The notes under the pieces were generated by a model, which worked only from the letters and a program-made list of their open reading frames with translations, was not told where the DNA came from and searched no databases. Shown here piece by piece: positions 5,595 through 5,717 of a stretch of DNA of 5,717 nucleotides. The DNA comes from an uncultured Lachnospiraceae bacterium (GTDB taxonomy: Bacteria > Bacillota > Clostridia > Lachnospirales > Lachnospiraceae), in the NCBI GenBank assembly GCA_934343915.1, contig CAKRIL010000070.1, forward strand, positions 1 through 5,717, read 5' to 3'. Every line of letters starts with the position of its first letter. Within the stretch, counting starts at the first letter, position 1. The translations under genes were made by a program, and so were the position numbers.

Positions 5595-5717
5595 TCACAC
5601 CTGCGGCAGAAGTATCTCCGTCGTGAACGCCCCGTCCTCACTGTTGCGGCTTAGATATCCGTCAAGCCTCTCGACAATCGCGTCGATTCTGACAAGTCCG
5701 AAGCCATGACCTTCACC
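5595..5717 (-). CDS. GHKL-domain sensor histidine kinase (partial, C-terminal 40 residues)
   Basis: Only the end of the ATP-binding domain is visible. GEGHGFGLVRIDAIVERLDGY is the G2-box region of GHKL ATPases (glycine-rich lid followed by a helix). A strand pair ending FTTEILLPQV and the stop at 5595-5597 complete it. This form, with HGxGL and a closing I-x-LP, is typical of the HATPase_c_5 (AgrC/VirS-like) kinases of Bacillota, which sense peptides or other envelope signals and phosphorylate LytTR-type regulators. A LytS-like kinase is the alternative. Its sensor part and any partner regulator lie beyond the right edge. It is followed by a strong terminator and then the ABC pair, so a regulatory link to the exporter is plausible but not shown. 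Confidence 0.85.
   Translation of the reverse strand, partial: GEGHGFGLVRIDAIVERLDGYLSRNSEDGAFTTEILLPQV

Overview
The window looks like a piece of a Bacillota (Clostridia) chromosome, most likely Lachnospiraceae. The reasons are strong AGGAGG-type ribosome sites, GTG/TTG starts, AT-rich intergenic DNA around moderately GC coding DNA, and the combination of a GHKL sensor kinase, a paired ABC half-transporter operon and an Rpn-family PD-(D/E)XK protein. The family assignment comes from remembered protein resemblance, not a search. Every gene I can support is on the minus strand, so the window is read from right to left.

Right to left: (i) 5717-5595 is the last 40 codons of a GHKL-type sensor histidine kinase. 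(ii) 5531-5501 is a strong intrinsic terminator for that kinase transcript. (iii) 5461-3611 and 3624-1756 are two overlapping genes for ABC half-transporters (616 and about 622 aa). Each has six predicted membrane helices plus a complete nucleotide-binding domain, and they very probably form a heterodimeric exporter. (iv) 1755-1401 holds no convincing gene. It contains a 233-bp near-perfect palindromic element (1490-1722) with two internal hairpins, then promoter-like sequences. (v) 1316-297 is an Rpn-family (PDDEXK) recombination-promoting nuclease/putative transposase with its own promoter, a leader that can fold over its ribosome site, a probable TTG start, and a possible internal start giving a separate 63-aa C-terminal protein. 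(vi) 200-1 is the start of a LolD/MacB-type ABC ATPase with a GTG start. Its promoter (17-bp spacer) overlaps a perfect 9+9 bp dyad that looks like an operator.

Functionally, the window seems to be a boundary between two transport modules: a kinase-linked exporter pair on the right, and the start of an ATPase/FtsX-type module on the left. An accessory segment, the palindromic element plus the Rpn gene, lies between them. The most interesting points are the palindromic element, the possible nested Rpn antitoxin-like product, the switch-like leader of rpn, and the operator-like dyad of the left-hand ABC gene. Substrates of both transporters cannot be read from the sequence.
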